This document shows, in pieces, positions 61,101 to 64,000 of a DNA stretch of 64,000 bases. Every line of letters begins with the position of its first letter. The stretch's first letter is position 1. The notes under the pieces are model-generated. The model saw only the letters and a program-made list of their open reading frames with translations. It made no database searches and was not told the origin of the DNA. The stretch spans positions 697,924-761,923 of the forward strand of contig NZ_BMML01000002.1 in assembly GCF_014645815.1 (NCBI RefSeq), written 5' to 3'. Source of the stretch: Streptomyces fuscichromogenes (GTDB lineage Bacteria > Actinomycetota > Actinomycetes > Streptomycetales > Streptomycetaceae). Both the position numbers and the translations under genes were made by a program.

Positions 61101-61124
61101 GAAGGTACGTCTGCTGAGCGCCAA
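58122..61124 (-). CDS. secreted beta-galactosidase, GH35
   Basis: A 1000-residue enzyme. TTG 61124 is chosen, giving the Tat-type signal [29 protein letters not shown] lies seven bases upstream, and ATG 61166 would add only 14 residues. The GH35 catalytic domain starts at [17 protein letters not shown]. Catalytic Glu residues are expected in [20 protein letters not shown] (acid/base) and [12 protein letters not shown] (nucleophile). The second half, ~420-1000, is beta-sandwich, as in large GH35 enzymes. It hydrolyses terminal beta-galactosyl residues outside the cell. It is divergent from the Rrf2 gene, 73 bp apart. Confidence 0.9.
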   Translation of the reverse strand: [1000 protein letters not shown]

Positions 61125-61162
61125 GGGATCCTCCCGGGCGATCTTACGGGGCGCGGGTCCGG

Positions 61163-61193
61163 CCATTGTCCATGGGAGGACGCCCCACAATGG
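61163..61193. promoter_or_regulatory. inverted repeat in the GH35/Rrf2 divergent region
   Basis: CCATTGT (61163-61169) and ACAATGG (61187-61193) form perfect 7-bp arms around 17 bp, immediately before the Rrf2 ATG at 61198 and upstream of the GH35 start. A site for Rrf2 controlling itself and GH35 is plausible. Confidence 0.45.
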
Positions 61194-61197
61194 ACGC

Positions 61198-61656
61198 ATG
61201 AGGATCTCGGCACGAGCGGATTACGCGGTACGGGCGGTACTGGAGCTCGCCGTACGGCAGGGTGACGGCCCGGTGAAGGCGGAGCAGATCGCCGGTGCAC
61301 AGGAGATTCCGCACAAGTTCCTGGAGGGCATTCTGGGCGATCTCCGGCGTGCCGGGATCGTCGACAGCCGGCGTGGCGGGGGCGGCGGCTACCGGCTGGC
61401 GCGGGAGGCGTCCGCGATCACCGTCGCGGACCTGATCCGCGCGGTGGACGGCCCGATCGTCTCGGTACGGGGGGAACGCCCGACGGGTCTGGCCTACACC
61501 GGCACCGCCCAGCCGCTGCTGCCCCTGTGGATCGCCCTGCGTGCCAACGTCCGCAAGATCCTCGAAGGCGTCACCGTGGCGGACATCGCGGCGGACGCCC
61601 TCCCGGATCCGGTCCGCGAACTGGCGGCGGAACCGGCGGCCTGGGAGAACCCCTGA
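61198..61656 (+). CDS. Rrf2-family transcriptional regulator
   Basis: A 152-residue protein. The HTH region reads MRISARADYAVRAVLELAV, KAEQIAGAQEIPHKFLEGIL, GDLRRAGIVDSRRGGGGGYRL; this is the winged helix of Rrf2 (IscR/NsrR-like). The three cysteines that hold an Fe-S cluster in IscR/NsrR are absent, so the cluster type is unlikely. Start ATG 61198; the ribosome site GGGAGGA is 17 bases away. It may control the divergent beta-galactosidase. Confidence 0.9.
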   Translation: MRISARADYAVRAVLELAVRQGDGPVKAEQIAGAQEIPHKFLEGILGDLRRAGIVDSRRGGGGGYRLAREASAITVADLIRAVDGPIVSVRGERPTGLAYTGTAQPLLPLWIALRANVRKILEGVTVADIAADALPDPVRELAAEPAAWENP

Positions 61657-61838
61657 GTCTTCGGTGAGGTGTGAAATCCGGTGGTGTGAATGGCCGGAGT
61701 TCGACCTGACGGGTTCATGCCATGGTTCCTACGATTCGAGCGCCCCGGGCTTCACAGGAAACTCACAGTTTCTTCAAAGTTGAACCGTGGAGGCCGCGGG
61801 TGCAACCCCCCACTCGAATCACCCGAACTGGAGAAACC

Positions 61839-62507
61839 ATGGGACCCAGGAGACACGGCCTCCTGCTCGGCGGAGCGCTCGCCGCGCTGCTCACCGCCGG
61901 GTTGCCCGCGCAGGCCAGCGCCTCGTCGTCGCCGGTGTTCGACGACCCGCCGCCGGACAAGATCGTCATCAACGTGGCCACCGTCAACGGCTCCGGCTGT
62001 CCGGCGGGCACCACCGCCGTCGCGGTGTCCGAGGACAACGAGGCCTTCACCGTCACCTACAGCTCCTACCTCGCCCAGGCCGGCGGCTCCTCCGACCCCA
62101 CCGCCTTCCGGCGCAACTGCCAGCTCAACCTGGTCGTGCACGTGCCGGGCGGTTTCACCTACGCCATCGCCAGCGCCGACTACCGGGGCTTCGCCTCGCT
62201 CCAGCCGGGCGCCACCGGTACCCAGCGCGCCTCGTACTACTTCCAGGGCTCGTCCAACACGGCCGCCGCGAGCCACCCCTTCAGCGGGCCCTACGACGAC
62301 AACTGGCAGGCCACCGACACCACCGACTGGGCCCAGCTGGTCTGGGCGCCCTGCGGGGTGCAGCGCAACTTCAACATCAACACCGAGCTGCGGGTGACCG
62401 CGGGCAGCGCGAACCCCGGCAAGGTCAGCTTCATGACCATGGACTCCACCGACGGCGAGATCAGCACCGTCTACCACCTCGCCTGGAAGCAGTGCCCCGG
62501 CAAGTAG
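61839..62507 (+). CDS. secreted DUF4360 protein
   Basis: A 222-residue exported protein starting at ATG 61839 (GGAGAAACC). Signal peptide: GPRRHGLLLGGALAALLTAG, cleavage near ASAS (about residue 28). The DUF4360 core follows: PPDKIVINVATVNGSGCPAG, AFRRNCQLNLVVHVP, then YRGFASLQPGATGTQRASYY and the final WKQC. Four conserved Cys are visible, which suggests two disulfides. Function unknown; it is a common actinobacterial secreted protein. Confidence 0.88.
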   Translation: MGPRRHGLLLGGALAALLTAGLPAQASASSSPVFDDPPPDKIVINVATVNGSGCPAGTTAVAVSEDNEAFTVTYSSYLAQAGGSSDPTAFRRNCQLNLVVHVPGGFTYAIASADYRGFASLQPGATGTQRASYYFQGSSNTAAASHPFSGPYDDNWQATDTTDWAQLVWAPCGVQRNFNINTELRVTAGSANPGKVSFMTMDSTDGEISTVYHLAWKQCPGK

Positions 62508-62577
62508 GCCGCCGGCCCGGCCCGGCGCGACGCCTCCCGGTGACGGGACCTCGCGCCGGTGACGGGACCCCGCTCGC

Positions 62578-63564
62578 TCAGACCCTGGCCGCCGCCGTGG
62601 CCCGGAACGTATTCCGGTACGCCTGCGGGGAGACGCCGATCGCCGCGTGCAGGTGCTGCCGCAGCGACGTGCCCGTGGCGAACCCCACCTCGGCCGCGAT
62701 GCGGTCGACCGACAGCTCGCTGGTCTCCAGGAGGTCGCGGGCCCGTCGTACCCGCTGCTGGATCAGCCAGCGCCCCGGGCTGGTCCCGGTCTCCTCCTGG
62801 AACCGGCGGGCGAAGGTGCGCCGGCTCATCCGGGCATGCTCGGCCAACTCCGCCAGCGCGAGCGGCCGTTCCAGGTTCTCCAGGGCCCATGCCCGGGTGG
62901 CCGCGGTACCGGTGGCGCCCTCTTCCGGCACCGGCAGGTCGATGTACTGCGCCTGGCCGCCCTCCCGCCACGGCGGTACGACACACTGCCGGGCCACGCT
63001 GTTGGCGACCGCGCTGCCGTGGTCGGAGCGCACCACGTGCAGGCACACGTCGACGCCGGAGGCCGCCCCGGCCGAGGTCAGGACATCCCCGTCGTCGATG
63101 AACAGCACGTCCGGATCCAGGGCGACCCGGGGGAACATCCGCCGGAACCGCGGCGCCAGCGCCCAGTGCGTCGTGGCCGGCCGCCCGTCGAGCATCCCGG
63201 CCGCCGCGAGCGCGAACGCGCCCGTGCAGATGGACACGATCCGGGTCCCGGGCCGGATCCGCGCCAGCGCGGCGGCGACCGGCTCGGGCAGCTCCGGCGC
63301 GATCCGCGCCATGTCGTAGGGCGGCACGACCACCGTGTCCGCGCTCTCCAGCGCCTCGGGCCCGTGCCCGACGGTGACCGTGAAGTCGGCGTTGGTCGCC
63401 ACGGTGCGGTCCTCCGTCGCCGCGCAGGTCACCACGTCGTAGGCGCCGGGAACACACGTGAACACCCGGTTCGGGATCCCCAGCTCGAACGGGTAGACCC
63501 CGTCGAGGGCGAGCACCACGACCCGGTGCGGACGGACGGGCAGGAAGCCGATGGCTACAGACAT
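62578..63564 (-). CDS. GlxA-family AraC-type transcriptional regulator
   Basis: A 328-residue protein. Residues 12-190 are a DJ-1/PfpI-like domain (VVVLALDGVYPFELGIP, nucleophile region IVSICTGAFALAAAGMLDGR), and residues ~225-320 are two HTH motifs of AraC type (LAELAEHARMSRRTFARRFQEE, VDRIAAEVGFATGTSLRQHL). The ATG at 63564 has no ribosome site but TAGAAT lies at 63576-63571 (minus strand), about seven bases upstream, so the mRNA may be leaderless. The regulated gene is not evident. Confidence 0.93.
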   Translation of the reverse strand: MSVAIGFLPVRPHRVVVLALDGVYPFELGIPNRVFTCVPGAYDVVTCAATEDRTVATNADFTVTVGHGPEALESADTVVVPPYDMARIAPELPEPVAAALARIRPGTRIVSICTGAFALAAAGMLDGRPATTHWALAPRFRRMFPRVALDPDVLFIDDGDVLTSAGAASGVDVCLHVVRSDHGSAVANSVARQCVVPPWREGGQAQYIDLPVPEEGATGTAATRAWALENLERPLALAELAEHARMSRRTFARRFQEETGTSPGRWLIQQRVRRARDLLETSELSVDRIAAEVGFATGTSLRQHLHAAIGVSPQAYRNTFRATAAARV

Positions 63565-63570
63565 GGCACG

Positions 63571-63576
63571 ATTCTA
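63571..63576 (-). promoter_or_regulatory. -10 element of the glxA-like gene, leaderless start
   Basis: TAGAAT lies seven bases before the ATG on the minus strand, which would start transcription at the A of the start codon. No -35 at 17 bp is clear. Confidence 0.4.
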
Positions 63577-63619
63577 TCGGTCGACAAAAATCGCGCCGCG
63601 AACCCGGGCGGGCTGTGAA

Positions 63620-63877
63620 TCAACTGTGCTCACATCGATCCGCCTTTGCGTTTTCTTTCTCTTTCGGGAGGGCGCATTCAGGCCGCGCCTTGTTGGGTCT
63701 TCGTGCGGCGTGCGAGTGGGCTCGCGAGGGGCTCGGCCGGGCTGTTGGCGGCCAAGGGGGTGCCGCGTGCTCTTCGTGGCCGTGATCGACCTCGGCTTCT
63801 TTGCGATTTGCCGATGATTCGCCTGCCCTGGGAATTGAACCGCCTCGCTGAAGGCGATCGGTGAGCTGATTCTCCAT
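63620..63877 (-). CDS. small hypothetical protein, uncertain
   Basis: An 85-residue frame from ATG 63877, with GGGAG six bases upstream; the start reads MENQLTDRLQRGGSIPRAGE, and the end KEKENAKADRCEHS is charged. The DNA is AT-richer than the window average. No family is recognised, and the tail looks like nonconserved composition. It may be noncoding. Confidence 0.25.
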   Translation of the reverse strand: MENQLTDRLQRGGSIPRAGESSANRKEAEVDHGHEEHAAPPWPPTARPSPSRAHSHAARRPNKARPECALPKEKENAKADRCEHS

Positions 63878-64000
63878 AGCAACTCCCTGGGTGGATCGCG
63901 TCACGTTCCCTCCCCTTTCCTCGCGATGTGCCTTGTGTCCGATTTTGGTGAGGGTGGGGATAGGGCGGGTCGGCTCAAGCGAAGTGGGCTCGGGTTCACC
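63878..64000. other. window-end region, nothing recognisable
   Basis: The last 123 bp contain no open frame that I can support. It may hold the promoter of a gene beyond the window. Confidence 0.4.

Noticed and set aside
63800..63850. tRNA T-arm-like sequence GGTTCAATTCCCAGGG (minus strand)
   Set aside because: The flanking bases do not pair as a T stem and no acceptor or anticodon arm can be folded.
1..64000. CRISPR arrays, insertion sequences, prophage genes and rRNA/tRNA genes
   Set aside because: I searched for regularly spaced repeats, transposase or integrase motifs and RNA gene signatures and saw none; the repeats present are short tandem, coding or intergenic elements.

Overview
The window looks like a Streptomyces chromosome. 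It is very GC-rich with strong third-position GC, many GTG and TTG starts behind purine-rich ribosome sites, ATGA/GTGA overlaps, Tat and Sec signals, and families typical of that genus (FxSxx-COOH RiPP genes, SAV_2336 proteins, MEDS/anti-sigma ATPases, Mbl-like actin, MAB_1171c). No tRNA, rRNA, CRISPR array, transposase or phage gene was found.

Layout. 1-5.2 kb: a cut-off LuxR-type ATPase regulator, a membrane-anchored esterase, a DJ-1/PfpI protein and a protein mannosyltransferase. 5.4-18.7 kb: conflict system A. It comprises EAD2-VMAP, MoxR ATPase, a giant SAV_2336/NB-ARC/TPR protein, a divergent cation antiporter, an alpha/beta hydrolase, a caspase-EAD2 protein, a 59-residue peptide and an HExxH peptide hydroxylase. 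18.9-24.5 kb: a secreted beta-helix protein, an FG-GAP protein, a MEDS/HATPase regulator and a hydrolase. 24.5-33.1 kb (minus strand): a complete fxs RiPP locus (fxsA precursor ending FNSHL, fxsB radical SAM, an AAC(3)-like acetyltransferase, fxsC TIR-like, fxsT ParA/TIR/NB-ARC/TPR). 33.4-34.9 kb: a convergent SLATT (2TM effector) and SLOG (ligand sensor) pair. 35.0-36.1 kb: an MreB/Mbl-like actin. 36.2-44.5 kb (minus strand): conflict system B, made of Trypco1, trypsin-VMAP, MoxR and a 1713-residue SAV_2336 protein carrying a pseudokinase, a SARP/BTAD segment and a dead HAD domain. 44.6-64 kb: ordinary metabolism and regulation (acyl-CoA carboxyltransferase and synthetase, methyltransferase, MerR-PP2C fusion, ATP-grasp, IclR and SMP-30, flavoprotein/MAB_1171c/ImmA-IrrE trio, GH51, GH35, Rrf2, DUF4360, GlxA).

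How it works together. Roughly 39 kb (5.4-44.5 kb) is dominated by regulated NTP-dependent conflict modules. Systems A and B share the same MoxR/VMAP/SAV_2336 core but use different proteases: a caspase recruited through matched EAD2 adaptors in A, and a trypsin fused to VMAP in B. System A is also joined to RiPP-type genes (FxsT-like STAND/TPR module, peptide, HExxH enzyme), and the fxs and SLATT/SLOG modules lie between the two systems. The most notable item is the EAD2-caspase operon that continues directly into a peptide plus a peptide hydroxylase. Functional statements about these modules are inferences from domain families.
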